A program made the translations under genes and the position numbers. Below, piece after piece: positions 14,060 through 22,726 of a DNA stretch of 64,000 bases. The DNA is from J054 sp965221985 (GTDB lineage: Bacteria > Pseudomonadota > Gammaproteobacteria > Steroidobacterales > GCA-2729495), in NCBI GenBank assembly GCA_965221985.1, contig OZ244928.1, forward strand, positions 558,001-622,000, written 5' to 3'. Every line of letters starts with the position of its first letter. The stretch's first letter is position 1. Under the pieces are notes generated by a model. That model ran no database searches, was not told the origin of the DNA, and saw nothing but the letters and a program-made list of their open reading frames with translations.

Positions 14060-14301
14060 CGCCCGCTACGACCGACTCAAGAGAAGACGTCGGGTTGCAT
14101 GCGTGCCTCGGATGGAACTGGCACACCACGGTGCATGGCCGATACCTTTACGAGCCGAAACAAGATTGCGCTCAATCAAGTAGTTGACCGCAGGATTAAC
14201 GCGCCTTGGTCAATGAGCTGGGGCGCGAGAGTCACCTGCACAACACCGATGACCTGGAACCCGGCGAGTGGTTTATCGACTACGAGCTCGCCGTTTCTTA
14301 G
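14060..14301 (+). pseudogene. Remnant of an unidentified gene
   Basis: Two protein-like stretches lie in different frames: GLHACLGWNWHTTVHGRY (around 14090-14150) and LGRESHLHNTDDLEPGEWF (around 14218-14275) ending at a stop at 14301. No intact frame spans both. They look like the C-terminal part of a lost gene whose family I cannot name. The rest of 13861-14059 shows no gene. Confidence 0.35.
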
Positions 14302-14810
14302 TCGGCATCCAAGCGCAGTAAGCCCAGCTTGACCAGGCGAATAGTCATCGCCTGTTCGCTGACTTCAAAGCGCAACGCCAGTAACGCGATGTCCAAGTCC
14401 GACAGCGAGTCGTTGGGCACGGCACTGCGCACCATGTCTTCCGGCATGAGTAGCTCAGCGGCAAAACGATTCGCTTGGATTTCCTGAATATCAGTGCCTG
14501 CTCCGGCAACGGCACCACGCTGAAACGCTTGATCGACGAACAGCTGGTCGTCACCTTCTTTGCAATGCAGGAAATAGTGACCGCACTCGTGGGCCGCCGT
14601 AAAACGTTGTCGGTTCGGATGGTGCGTGCTGTTGATCGCGATCGTGGCTTGGCCGTCCTCGATCAGCAGCAATCCGGAATCGGCATCGTCCATGTCTTCG
14701 AAAGCGAGATTGATGTCTCGCTCTTCAATAATGCGAAACACGTTTACGGCAGGCACGGTGACTTTATGTGCACGCAATAGCTCCGAAACTTCGGCTAAGT
14801 CACTCATCAT
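14298..14810 (-). CDS. ImmA/IrrE-family metallopeptidase
   Basis: A 170-residue protein with the zinc motif HECGH (about 94-98) and the downstream QANRFAAELLMP helix carrying the third ligand region, the hallmark of ImmA/IrrE peptidases. Such enzymes cleave a partner XRE repressor to derepress mobile elements or respond to stress. The gene upstream on the same strand keeps only an apparent XRE C-terminus fused to a transposase, so its normal partner appears destroyed. No helix-turn-helix is present in this protein itself. Confidence 0.88.
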   Translation of the reverse strand: MMSDLAEVSELLRAHKVTVPAVNVFRIIEERDINLAFEDMDDADSGLLLIEDGQATIAINSTHHPNRQRFTAAHECGHYFLHCKEGDDQLFVDQAFQRGAVAGAGTDIQEIQANRFAAELLMPEDMVRSAVPNDSLSDLDIALLALRFEVSEQAMTIRLVKLGLLRLDAD

Positions 14811-14843
14811 TCACTCCAATGGTCGGGCGCGGAGGAAGCACCG

Positions 14844-15578
14844 CTATGCTCGTTTCAACCGCAAACTCTTAATGACGGTAGCGGTCTTATCGCCACTCAC
14901 GCGGTGTACGGTGTCGCCAACTTCGACTGACGTCGAGTCCTCGGCGAAGACGGACTCGAGGTTCGGCAGAACGTCATCCAGGTCAATGCCGAAAAAATCA
15001 CACACGCGATAGATAACGAAAGCCTGCGTATGTTTGCGATACACCTTCAATGCCCGGATACGTGTCGCATCGTCGATCGCCGTGTATTGGAACCGCTTGA
15101 TCCGTCGGCCTGCTTTATCTCTAAAAAATAGGAACTTGACGTCAACTTGCACCTGATGGCCGGGGACGGTCTTTTCGTAGCGTTTGAAGGTGCTGGGCGA
15201 TCGTTTAGGCGCTCCCGCAGGAAGACGACTCAAGCCGTTTCGCTTCAGCACTCCGAAAATGCCAGTTGGAGATACTTTCATGCCGTAGTAACGCTGCAGG
15301 TACCAGCTAATTCTCAGTTGCCCCAGGCCGAACTCACGTCGGATGTAGAGGATCTTTTCCTCGACGTCTTTCGGTACTCGGATTTTGGGATTCTCCGGAC
15401 AAGGCTTCGAGTTGATCAGCGCCTCAGGTCCGCCTGTTTCGAACTGCTTCTTCCAACGATAAAAGCTATCTCGAGAAACACCGTATTTACGGCACGTATG
15501 GCTGACATTTCCTGATTGTTTGGCGTGTTCAAGCACCTTCGTTTTTCGACGAATATCGGCTTCTGCTTGTCGATTCAT
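14844..15578 (-). CDS. Truncated IS481-type transposase fused to an XRE regulator tail
   Basis: Residues 1-195 look like an IS481/IS3-type transposase: helix-turn-helix (VSHTCRKYGVSRDSFYRWKK), a second DNA-binding region and the start of the RNase H-like core with the first Asp (QVDVKFL) and DDATR. The second Asp and catalytic Glu are missing. At about residue 200 the sequence switches to VCDFFGIDLDDVL, a typical last-helix motif of XRE regulators, followed by a tail. An insertion followed by deletion seems to have fused the IS to the regulator that should precede immA. The product is very unlikely to transpose. Confidence 0.75.
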   Translation of the reverse strand: MNRQAEADIRRKTKVLEHAKQSGNVSHTCRKYGVSRDSFYRWKKQFETGGPEALINSKPCPENPKIRVPKDVEEKILYIRREFGLGQLRISWYLQRYYGMKVSPTGIFGVLKRNGLSRLPAGAPKRSPSTFKRYEKTVPGHQVQVDVKFLFFRDKAGRRIKRFQYTAIDDATRIRALKVYRKHTQAFVIYRVCDFFGIDLDDVLPNLESVFAEDSTSVEVGDTVHRVSGDKTATVIKSLRLKRA

Positions 15579-15587
15579 TGTTCCCTC

Positions 15588-15622
15588 CTGACAGGTTCAT
15601 TGATTCTAGAATGAACTGTCAG
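15588..15622. repeat. Imperfect palindrome at the IS remnant end
   Basis: Arms CTGACAGGTTCATT and AATGAACTGTCAG face each other 10 bases upstream of the transposase ATG. It may be the IS terminal repeat or an operator for the transposase. Confidence 0.5.
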
Positions 15623-15686
15623 GCAAGGTCGGGAGTTTCAGAAGTAGTATCTGCGAAATAGACGCTACTTCAGGTACTCGAAGCAT

Positions 15687-16073
15687 TCATGGATCTGCCG
15701 TTGATGGCTTCCAGAGCACGAATGAGTTGTCGCTCGTGCAACCCATAGCCTCGATTATCTTGTTGTTATCGAGATCTGGAAATTGGGTCTGCAGTTCTTG
15801 AAGCAACCCAACCCGTTCGGCTGCCTCGTGCGAGACTACACATCCATCTGTGTCCGACGTTTTGAAGACGAACAACACGTCCTCGGCAAATGGCCCATCG
15901 CTAGTAGTAACAATTCCGATTTCAGAGATGTCGGACCAACGGACCTCGATTCGCGAGTGCCCATCAATCTGCACGATGCCATCGTCGTTCAACTCCGTGG
16001 TTTCTCGTTCGCGCTTTATCACAAACGGTGCCAAGACGACGACGAATGCGATTCCGCCAAGAACCAACGGCAA
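15687..16073 (-). CDS. Small membrane-anchored unknown protein
   Basis: A 128-residue frame from a TTG; an ATG at 16080 is out of frame. One hydrophobic N-terminal helix (about 1-19) is followed by a beta-rich domain (TTELNDDGIVQIDGHSRIEVRWSDI) resembling small PH-like domains of bacterial membrane proteins. Function is unknown. The N-terminus may be cut, since the usual form has a longer membrane part. It lies in a region with several broken genes. Confidence 0.45.
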   Translation of the reverse strand: MPLVLGGIAFVVVLAPFVIKRERETTELNDDGIVQIDGHSRIEVRWSDISEIGIVTTSDGPFAEDVLFVFKTSDTDGCVVSHEAAERVGLLQELQTQFPDLDNNKIIEAMGCTSDNSFVLWKPSTADP

Positions 16074-16189
16074 TATCCATGATGCCGCTCCGGCTGCCGC
16101 TTTGTAGGCCAGATACGCGGCCGGTAGCCCGAATACGGCAACCTAAAACCATGCTATCGGCCTTCTCGGAAGAGGATCACCAATTGCCG

Positions 16190-17050
16190 TCATTTTCGAT
16201 TGAACAACCAATTCATTCCAAACCTATAACTGTCCGGGCTATTCGCGGAATGGGTTCCGCCTTCGATTGTGGCTGTCTTGATTGCCCACGGAGCATCGTC
16301 ACGATCTTCCCAAGCCGCAAACCACTCAAGCGCAGCTTCTCATAGTCGCGGCATGTCGTGTGTGCCGCTGGTCACTACTAGACCCAAGTCCGTACGGGTT
16401 GATTGCTCAGCCTTGGAGAAGAACATTTCACGCCCTGGATCAAACGTCGGATTGCTGGCGATTCGGCCCCAAAACAGATCCGGGTCGACGAAAGCCGAGT
16501 AGAGCACCATGTGGCCGCCTCTGCTTTGTCCGAAAAGAACACGACGGGTTGAGTCGGCCAGATACCGCGTTTCCACTTCTGGCAGAAGCTCCGATTGCAG
16601 GAAGGACAGAAACAACGGTGCTCCGCCTTGTTCGCTCGTCGCGTCCGAAGCTGGCGCGGAAAAGTCGAATCCGCGCTTATTCGTTGCCGGATCAAAAGAA
16701 CCGTAAGCGATCCCGACAATAATCGCCTTCGGCAAGTCTTCGTCGAGACTTAGAAACAAGTGATTGCCTGCCAGAATTGGAAACAGCGAATCTCCGTCGA
16801 GCAGATAGATGACCGTATACTTAAGACTCTCAGATGGATCATATCCTTCCGGCAAACTCACGTAGATATGAAACGGCCGCCCAACGAAACGAGAGTCGAG
16901 CTTAAAATAGTCGCCAGAAATTGCGGGCAAATGATCGAGCGGAACGGTCGATTTGGAATGGACTATCGACGGTGGCGCTTCAGATCGACACCCGAGAAGG
17001 ACCAACAAGGCCAATAGCAAAATGGAGAATTGATACGTTGGTCTATGCAA
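16190..17050 (-). pseudogene. Esterase-family lipoprotein interrupted by an in-frame TGA
   Basis: The frame from 17050 gives a lipoprotein signal (LLLALLVLLGC) and an alpha/beta-hydrolase of the putative-esterase (Fes/IroE-like) family, with the nucleophile elbow GQSRGG (about 165-170). A TGA at 16342-16340 ends it at 236 residues. The same frame then continues for 49 codons to 16190 with matching family sequence, including GGTHSANSPDSY, which should carry the catalytic histidine. The truncated product would lack that histidine. A single nonsense change is the simplest reading; a sequencing error is possible. Confidence 0.75.
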
Positions 17051-17434
17051 TCGCGATCACCACCGGAATCTGTCGGTTAGTGTCCCAGCTGACAAGTCGG
17101 CTATTCGAAAATAGTCTGTATCAGTCCGTCTCAATCAACGGATTAACTCTACCGTACTGGAGTTATTTTTGTTGCAAATCTCGATTTGAGAAATTATAAA
17201 GTAGTCGTTCTGCGATTTTCCGCGAATTATTTAAGAGTCGACTAGCAACTACAAAGACTCGGATCGACAAAGCGTCGATGCCCCTCGGGCTAACAACGCC
17301 CGTGACCCCAGTTCCAATCTCGGAACATCCTTGTCGCGAATCACTCGCGACCGAAAATATCTGGCAGCAACTTTTTTTAGCGCTTCTTTTCCGCAGGCGG
17401 AAACTTCGCTTGCGTCTGGATTTTGGAGGTCTAC
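17051..17434. other. Intergenic region upstream of the excisionase gene
   Basis: No gene seen. AT-rich around 17160-17240, with a strong ribosome site (ggaggt) at 17426 for the next gene. Its position would suit an element promoter, but none was recognised with confidence. Confidence 0.35.
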
Positions 17435-17800
17435 ATGGGAAATAAACCGAGCATCATTCCGCCGCGGCTCATACGGTTCCGCGACGCGCCCAGCTATCTG
17501 GGCATGGACCGGAATCGGTTCAACAAAGAGATCCGGCCCTACCTAACCGAGGTGAGGGTCGGTGTACAAGGCAGGGCATTTGACCGGCTTGAACTGGACG
17601 ACATGGCAGAGCAGTATATTGCTTGCAACGGACGTCCCGGTCGACTCAAAGGAGAACGACTATGGGACGAAAACGAACGCCCGGCCTCGTCAAGAAAGGC
17701 GAAGTCTGGCACATCGACAAACGTATCGAAGGGCAACGGGTTTGCGTCAGTTGTGGCACAACTCGACTTGAAGAAGCGGAGCGATTCCTCTCAAAACTAA
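17435..17800 (+). CDS. AlpA/excisionase-like DNA-binding protein
   Basis: A 121-residue basic protein from the ATG at 17435, set by GGAGG at 17426. Residues 8-60 (IIPPRLIRFRDAPSYLGMDRNRFNKEIRPYL would span this region in part) form a winged-helix excisionase-like domain. The C-terminus is rich in Lys and Ser. It overlaps the integrase start by 139 bases, the usual arrangement of a recombination directionality factor with its integrase. It probably binds the att arms or regulates the integrase. Confidence 0.65.
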   Translation: MGNKPSIIPPRLIRFRDAPSYLGMDRNRFNKEIRPYLTEVRVGVQGRAFDRLELDDMAEQYIACNGRPGRLKGERLWDENERPASSRKAKSGTSTNVSKGNGFASVVAQLDLKKRSDSSQN

Positions 17801-18744
17801 TCGAGGATACTCGCAATGCAAAGATCTATGGAGTAAGGCCGGAACGGAGCTTTGAAGAGGCCGCAATCAAATTCGTCGAAGAGAATCAGCACAAGCGATC
17901 ACTCAGAAGCGACATTGGCCTCCTCAAGCAACTGATGCCGTGGATTGGTACGCTGCCTTTGCAGCGCATCCATCTTGGCACCTTACAACCCTACATCGAT
18001 CACAAACGAAAGGAGGGAAGAGCACCTGGGACGATCAATCACGGATTGAAGGTGGTTCGACGCATCCTGAATCTCGCCGAAGCCGAGTGGATGGATGAAC
18101 ACGGCCTAACCTGGCTCGAGCGAGCACCACGGATCAAGTTGCTGCCCGATACCAACAAGCGGCAACCATATCCGCTGAGTTGGGATGAACAGCAAAGGTT
18201 GTTCTCAGCATTACCGTCGCATCTGGCCGAAATGGCGTTGTTCACCGTCAACACCGGATGCCGCGATAGCGAAGTTTGCAACCTGCGTTGGGATTGGGAA
18301 GTGAAGGTCCCCGAACTCGACACGTGCGTATTCATCGTGCCGGGATCATTCGTCAAGAACGGTGATGAGCGACTGGTAGTCTTGAACGACATCGCGAGCT
18401 CCGTCGTGGAATCGCGTCGCGGTAAGCACGCGACACACGTTTTCGCGTACAAGGACAAACCGATCGCCCGGATGCTGAACAGCTCCTGGTGCCGGGTTCG
18501 CAAAGTCGTCGAGCTACCGAAAGTTCGTGTTCACGACTTGAAGCACACCTTCGGCCGACGTCTTCGGGCCGCCGGCGTGAGCTTCGAGGACCGGCAGGAC
18601 TTACTCGGCCATCGCTCCGGACGAATGACCACACACTACTCGGCCGCTGAGCTGACAAAACTCATCGAAGCTGCGAACCGTGTGTGTGAACGAGAAGGTA
18701 ACAAGCTCGAGCTCGTGGTATTGCGACGGCTCAGCGTAAGCTGA
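17662..18744 (+). CDS. int: Tyrosine recombinase (integrase) of the tRNA-Phe element
   Basis: A 360-residue site-specific recombinase; the start at 17662 follows AAAGGAG. The N-terminal arm and core-binding domains (about 1-165) precede the catalytic domain (about 170-345). Catalytic residues are visible: Arg in TGCRDSEVCNLRW, Lys in SFVKNGDERL, the HDLKHTF box, the His/Gly of LLGHRSG and the nucleophile Tyr in THYS. The box has K where R is commoner, a variant seen in many phage-type integrases. The gene ends 66 bases from the tRNA-Phe 3' end, the expected place for the enzyme that inserted the 4274-18855 element. Confidence 0.92.
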   Translation: MGRKRTPGLVKKGEVWHIDKRIEGQRVCVSCGTTRLEEAERFLSKLIEDTRNAKIYGVRPERSFEEAAIKFVEENQHKRSLRSDIGLLKQLMPWIGTLPLQRIHLGTLQPYIDHKRKEGRAPGTINHGLKVVRRILNLAEAEWMDEHGLTWLERAPRIKLLPDTNKRQPYPLSWDEQQRLFSALPSHLAEMALFTVNTGCRDSEVCNLRWDWEVKVPELDTCVFIVPGSFVKNGDERLVVLNDIASSVVESRRGKHATHVFAYKDKPIARMLNSSWCRVRKVVELPKVRVHDLKHTFGRRLRAAGVSFEDRQDLLGHRSGRMTTHYSAAELTKLIEAANRVCEREGNKLELVVLRRLSVS

Positions 18745-18800
18745 CTCGCGCAAAATTCACGAAAAGGGTTGAGAGAAAAACTTGGATACGACGCAAGTCG

Positions 18801-18885
<85 letters not shown>

Positions 18886-19117
18886 ATTTTTTGGCTATCG
18901 CGGTGTTGTGCCGCGGGTCGGGCGTGGGGCCGACGGAGCGGGGTATTAAAGCCGCTGGGGCTTGTGTGCGTCAAGGTATAATCGTTCTAACAATATGCCG
19001 CTGATTGGCTGATTTTCTAAGAAGTTTTGACAGCGGGCGCGTGGCTCTCTAATCTCGCCACTATCTTTGCAGTGCGGCTTGGGGCCGTTGCTGCCGACAA
19101 TTTCCGCTTTTTTACTT

Positions 19118-20413
19118 ATGGCTGTTCGTTCCGAAGACTTGTCTGCCGACGATTCTGTATTTGACCTGGATCGGCGCTATAGCGCCGTTCGTGAGACCAG
19201 CATGGCTTTGTGCCGCACCTTGGAGCCTGAGGATTTCGTGGTGCAGTCCATGCCTAGTGTCAGTCCGGCTAAGTGGCATTTGGCCCATACCACCTGGTTT
19301 TTCGAGCAATTCGTGCTGGTGGAGCATGCCCCCGACTACAGCGTCTTGAACGAGCAATATGCCTATCTGTTTAACTCTTATTATCACAGTAAGGGCCAGA
19401 TGCATCCGCGCGCCGAGCGGGGACTGCTGTCGCGGCCGACGGTGCGTGAGATCGAGGCCTATCGGGAGCACGTGGATGAAGCCATCCTGTCGCTGCTGGA
19501 AAACGAAACCTCATCCGCGGTGGCCAAGCTCATTGAATTGGGTCTAAACCATGAGCAACAGCATCAAGAACTGATGTTGACGGACATCAAGCACGTATTT
19601 TCGGTCAATCCTTTGCGGCCGGCCCTGGTGGATGCGCAGTTTGGACATCGTCTAACACCGATTCCGGATTTGGGCTACGAACAATTTGACGGCGGTATTA
19701 TTGAAATTGGGGCCACCGCCCAGGACGACTTTGCCTTCGATAACGAAACGCCTCGGCACCGCAGCTTGTTGCGGCCCTATCAACTGGGCAACCGCTTGGT
19801 AACGAACGGCGAGTATCGTGCCTTTATACGCTCGGGTGCTTATGCCGACAGTCAGCTTTGGTTGGCGGACGGCTGGGCTTGGGTGCAGAAACAGCAAATC
19901 GAACGGCCCTTGTACTGGTCGCAGGATCTAAAACGCGAGTTCACCTTGAGTGGTATTCGTCAATTGGATGCGGATGCGCCCGTTTGTCATGTGAGCTTTT
20001 ACGAAGCCGACGCCTACGCGCGTTGGGCCGGTGCCAGGCTGCCCACGGAAGCGGAATGGGAATTCGCCGCCGCGCAGGCTCCCGTCGATGGCAACCTGAT
20101 TAATCGCGGTAAATTGCATCCGCAACCCTTAAAGCGGCGCGAACATCCGGTGGCGCAGTTATTCGGCGATGTTTGGGAATGGACCGCCTCCAGCTATTCG
20201 GCCTATCCGGGATTCAAACCACTGGAAGGCTCATTGGGGGAATACAACGGCAAATTCATGTGCAACCAAATGGTTTGCCGGGGCGGCTCCTGCGTTACAC
20301 CGCCGGATCATATCCGCGCCAGCTACCGAAACTTTTTCTACCCGCAGGAGCGTTGGCAGTTTTTCGGTATTCGTCTCGCCAAGGATAGCGGGCCAAATCA
20401 AGCTGACGAGTGA
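19118..20413 (+). CDS. egtB: Ergothioneine biosynthesis sulfoxide synthase EgtB
   Basis: A 431-residue protein from the ATG at 19118 (a longer frame begins at 19067 but has no support). EgtB is a non-haem iron enzyme that joins hercynine to a cysteine-containing thiol with O2. The N-terminal DinB-like domain holds the iron-ligand histidines in WHLAH (about residue 54-57) and NHEQQHQE (about 150). The C-terminal formylglycine-generating-enzyme-like domain has LPTEAEWEFAA, GDVWEWT and GGSC. It overlaps egtD by four bases, so the two form an operon. No egtC or egtE is adjacent, so thiol donor and lyase are not settled here. Confidence 0.92.
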   Translation: MAVRSEDLSADDSVFDLDRRYSAVRETSMALCRTLEPEDFVVQSMPSVSPAKWHLAHTTWFFEQFVLVEHAPDYSVLNEQYAYLFNSYYHSKGQMHPRAERGLLSRPTVREIEAYREHVDEAILSLLENETSSAVAKLIELGLNHEQQHQELMLTDIKHVFSVNPLRPALVDAQFGHRLTPIPDLGYEQFDGGIIEIGATAQDDFAFDNETPRHRSLLRPYQLGNRLVTNGEYRAFIRSGAYADSQLWLADGWAWVQKQQIERPLYWSQDLKREFTLSGIRQLDADAPVCHVSFYEADAYARWAGARLPTEAEWEFAAAQAPVDGNLINRGKLHPQPLKRREHPVAQLFGDVWEWTASSYSAYPGFKPLEGSLGEYNGKFMCNQMVCRGGSCVTPPDHIRASYRNFFYPQERWQFFGIRLAKDSGPNQADE

Positions 20414-21375
20414 ACACCTCCAGCGCCATGTCCCTGAGCGAAGACTCTGGGCAAGAAGACGAAGTTGCGGCGATTCTCGCCGGTCTCAATAAACAACCCA
20501 AGACTGTCTCGGCTAAGTATTTCTACGATGAGCGGGGCTCGCGGCTGTTCGATGAGATTTGCGAACAACCTGAATATTACCTAACGCGCACTGAACTGGG
20601 CATCATGCGGGCTCATTTATCTGAGATCGCGGCGGCCATTGGCTCACGGGCCACGCTAATCGAATACGGGTCCGGCTCTAGTATAAAGACGAAAGAGTTG
20701 CTCGATGCCTTGGAGCAGCCGACAGCCTATATCCCCGTGGATATTTCGGGTGAGCATTTACAGTCGGTGGCGAAACAATTGACGGAAAGCTATCCCAATA
20801 TTGAAGTGTTGCCCGTGTGCGCTGACTTTACGCAGCACATTTCGCTACCCCAGCCCCAGGGCGATGCAGACCGCCGGATTGTATACTTCCCCGGCTCTAC
20901 CATTGGTAATTTCTCGCGACCACAGGCGCTGAAGCTGCTAAAGAAAATCCATCATGAGGCTGGCCCAAAGGGTGGCCTATTGATTGGCGTTGATTTGATT
21001 AAGGATGACCAGGAGTTGGAAGAAGCCTATAACGATTCCGCCGGCATTACAGCCGAGTTCAACCTTAACTTGTTGCGGCATTTAAACCGCGAATTTGATA
21101 GCGATTTTGATTTACAAGCGTTCGAACACAAAGCTATTTACGATGCGGCCAATCAGCGCATCGAGATGCGCCTGATTAGTCAAAAAGATCAGAACGTCGA
21201 AATCCAGGGCGAAGTGTTGAAGCTAAGAGCTGGCGAATACATTGTCACCGAACATTCCCACAAGTATTCACGCCAGGGCTTTGCGGCCATGGCGAAAGAA
21301 TCGGGATTCACGGTACGCCGTGTTTGGACTGATGCCAAGGAACTGTTTAGCGTGCAGTTCTTGGCAACTGCTTAG
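20410..21375 (+). CDS. egtD: L-histidine N-alpha-methyltransferase EgtD
   Basis: A 321-residue SAM methyltransferase that trimethylates histidine to hercynine, the first step to ergothioneine. It starts at a GTG overlapping the egtB stop; an ATG at 20428 is an alternative. Family marks include KYFYDERGSRLFDEICEQPEYY, split here as YDERGS and PEYYLTRTE, the SAM-binding IEYGSGSS, VDISGEHL and the YFPGSTIGN loop. The C-terminus VWTDAKELFSVQFL is typical. Co-translation with egtB indicates a functional ergothioneine pathway in the chromosome next to the tRNA-Phe site. Confidence 0.94.
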   Translation: MNTSSAMSLSEDSGQEDEVAAILAGLNKQPKTVSAKYFYDERGSRLFDEICEQPEYYLTRTELGIMRAHLSEIAAAIGSRATLIEYGSGSSIKTKELLDALEQPTAYIPVDISGEHLQSVAKQLTESYPNIEVLPVCADFTQHISLPQPQGDADRRIVYFPGSTIGNFSRPQALKLLKKIHHEAGPKGGLLIGVDLIKDDQELEEAYNDSAGITAEFNLNLLRHLNREFDSDFDLQAFEHKAIYDAANQRIEMRLISQKDQNVEIQGEVLKLRAGEYIVTEHSHKYSRQGFAAMAKESGFTVRRVWTDAKELFSVQFLATA

Positions 21376-21378
21376 ATT

Positions 21379-21645
21379 CTATTCCGGCACATACTCGGCG
21401 GGCTTTTCCGCGCCGCCCGAGAACAAGAATTTCTCCATTTCGGTTTCGAGAAACTCGCGGGCTTTGGGTTCTATGGGTGTTAGCCGGTACTCATTAATTA
21501 GCATGGTCTGATGAGCCAGCCATTGTTGCCAGGCTTCTTTAGATATTTCTTCGAAGATCCGCTGACCAATTTTGCCCGGATAGGGTGGATAGTCGAGACC
21601 TTCGGTTTCGACACCCAGTAACACGCATTTCACTTGGCGGCTCAT
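21379..21645 (-). CDS. yggX: Fe(II)-trafficking/oxidative-damage protein YggX
   Basis: 88 residues matching the YggX family: MSRQVKCVLLG with the conserved Cys7, GLDYPPYPGKIGQRIFE, then WQQWLAHQTMLINEYRL. YggX protects iron-sulfur clusters from oxidation. Its start overlaps the mutY stop by four bases, the standard gammaproteobacterial mutY-yggX pair. It converges with egtD, with only three bases between stops. Confidence 0.95.
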   Translation of the reverse strand: MSRQVKCVLLGVETEGLDYPPYPGKIGQRIFEEISKEAWQQWLAHQTMLINEYRLTPIEPKAREFLETEMEKFLFSGGAEKPAEYVPE

Positions 21646-22709
21646 AGTTCAGCTCCAATTTCTTCCAGTAACCGAGACACCGGGGCGGCGAGACCGACCT
21701 TGTCTGGGTCGCGAAGGTTATACCAAAGCCACTGATCCGTCTCCATGACTCGATCAGGCAGCGATTCAAACCGCACAAGCACAGGGGTCATGGATAGATC
21801 GAAGTGCGTGAATCCGTGAGCAATGCTTGGGCGCACTTCTAGTTCTACTGGCGAGATACCGAGCTGCTGGGCGCAAAATTGCGTGGCCTCTTCCGGTTTA
21901 CCGGCTTCGGGTAAGCCCCAAAGACCACCCCATATGCCCTCGCTGGGACGCTTGTGCAAAAGCACGCGACCATCTTTGCGCAAGACCACGAAGACCGCGG
22001 TGGCGCGTTGTGGCCGCTTGCGCTTGGGCGCACGGCCAGGCAATTCAGTTTGGCGGCCTTGCACATAGGCGGTACACATAGTTTGCAAGGGGCAACCGGC
22101 ACATAAGGGCTTACCGCGGCGGCAGAGGCTAGCACCTAGATCCATGATGGCTTGGGTGTAGTTCGCCGTTTGTTTTTCCGGAGTGCATGACTCCGCGTGG
22201 TCCCAAAGTTCCCGGGCGACGGCAGCTTTGCCGGGCCAGCCTGACACATTAAATACACGAGCTAGTACGCGCTTGGCATTGCCATCGAGGATGGGGTGGC
22301 GTTGGTTGCAAGCCAAGGCCAGTATGGCACCGGCGGTTGAACGCCCAATGCCCGGCAAGGCGACGAGTTCGTCAAAGTTTATGGGCAAGCTTTGCGAAGA
22401 TGTTTCGGCCACTATACAAGCCGCGCGATGCATGTTTCTTGCGCGAGCGTAATAACCAAGACCGGACCATTGGTGTAGAACTTCGTCCAAGGGCGCGGCG
22501 GCCAATTCGACAATACTCGGGAAGCGCGCCATGAACCGATCGTAGTAGCGGGCCACCGTGGCGACTTGGGTCTGTTGCAGCATGATTTCCGACACCCAAA
22601 CTCGATAAGGCGTTGGGTCTTGCTGCCAAGGTAAATCTTTACGGCCATGACGCCGCCACCACGCAAGTAGCGAGGGCGCAAGTTGGCTGTGACGCGGATC
22701 GGCGGACAT
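21642..22709 (-). CDS. mutY: A/G-specific adenine DNA glycosylase MutY
   Basis: 355 residues. The enzyme removes adenine opposite 8-oxoguanine. Visible are the helix-hairpin-helix LPGIGRSTAGAILALA, the catalytic Asp in DGNAKRVLARVF, the [4Fe-4S] cluster cysteines in CRRGKPLCAGCPLQTMC, and a C-terminal NUDIX-like 8-oxoG recognition domain (about 230-350). The catalytic Glu region (LMLQQTQV with the Glu just before, SEIMLQQTQ) is intact. It lies between asmA and yggX on the same strand. Confidence 0.95.
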   Translation of the reverse strand: MSADPRHSQLAPSLLAWWRRHGRKDLPWQQDPTPYRVWVSEIMLQQTQVATVARYYDRFMARFPSIVELAAAPLDEVLHQWSGLGYYARARNMHRAACIVAETSSQSLPINFDELVALPGIGRSTAGAILALACNQRHPILDGNAKRVLARVFNVSGWPGKAAVARELWDHAESCTPEKQTANYTQAIMDLGASLCRRGKPLCAGCPLQTMCTAYVQGRQTELPGRAPKRKRPQRATAVFVVLRKDGRVLLHKRPSEGIWGGLWGLPEAGKPEEATQFCAQQLGISPVELEVRPSIAHGFTHFDLSMTPVLVRFESLPDRVMETDQWLWYNLRDPDKVGLAAPVSRLLEEIGAEL

Positions 22710-22726
22710 GTTATTAAGTTGTCTTG

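Noticed and set aside
19067..19117. A longer N-terminus for EgtB
   Set aside because: The first 17 codons lack conservation-type sequence; the family start fits the ATG at 19118.
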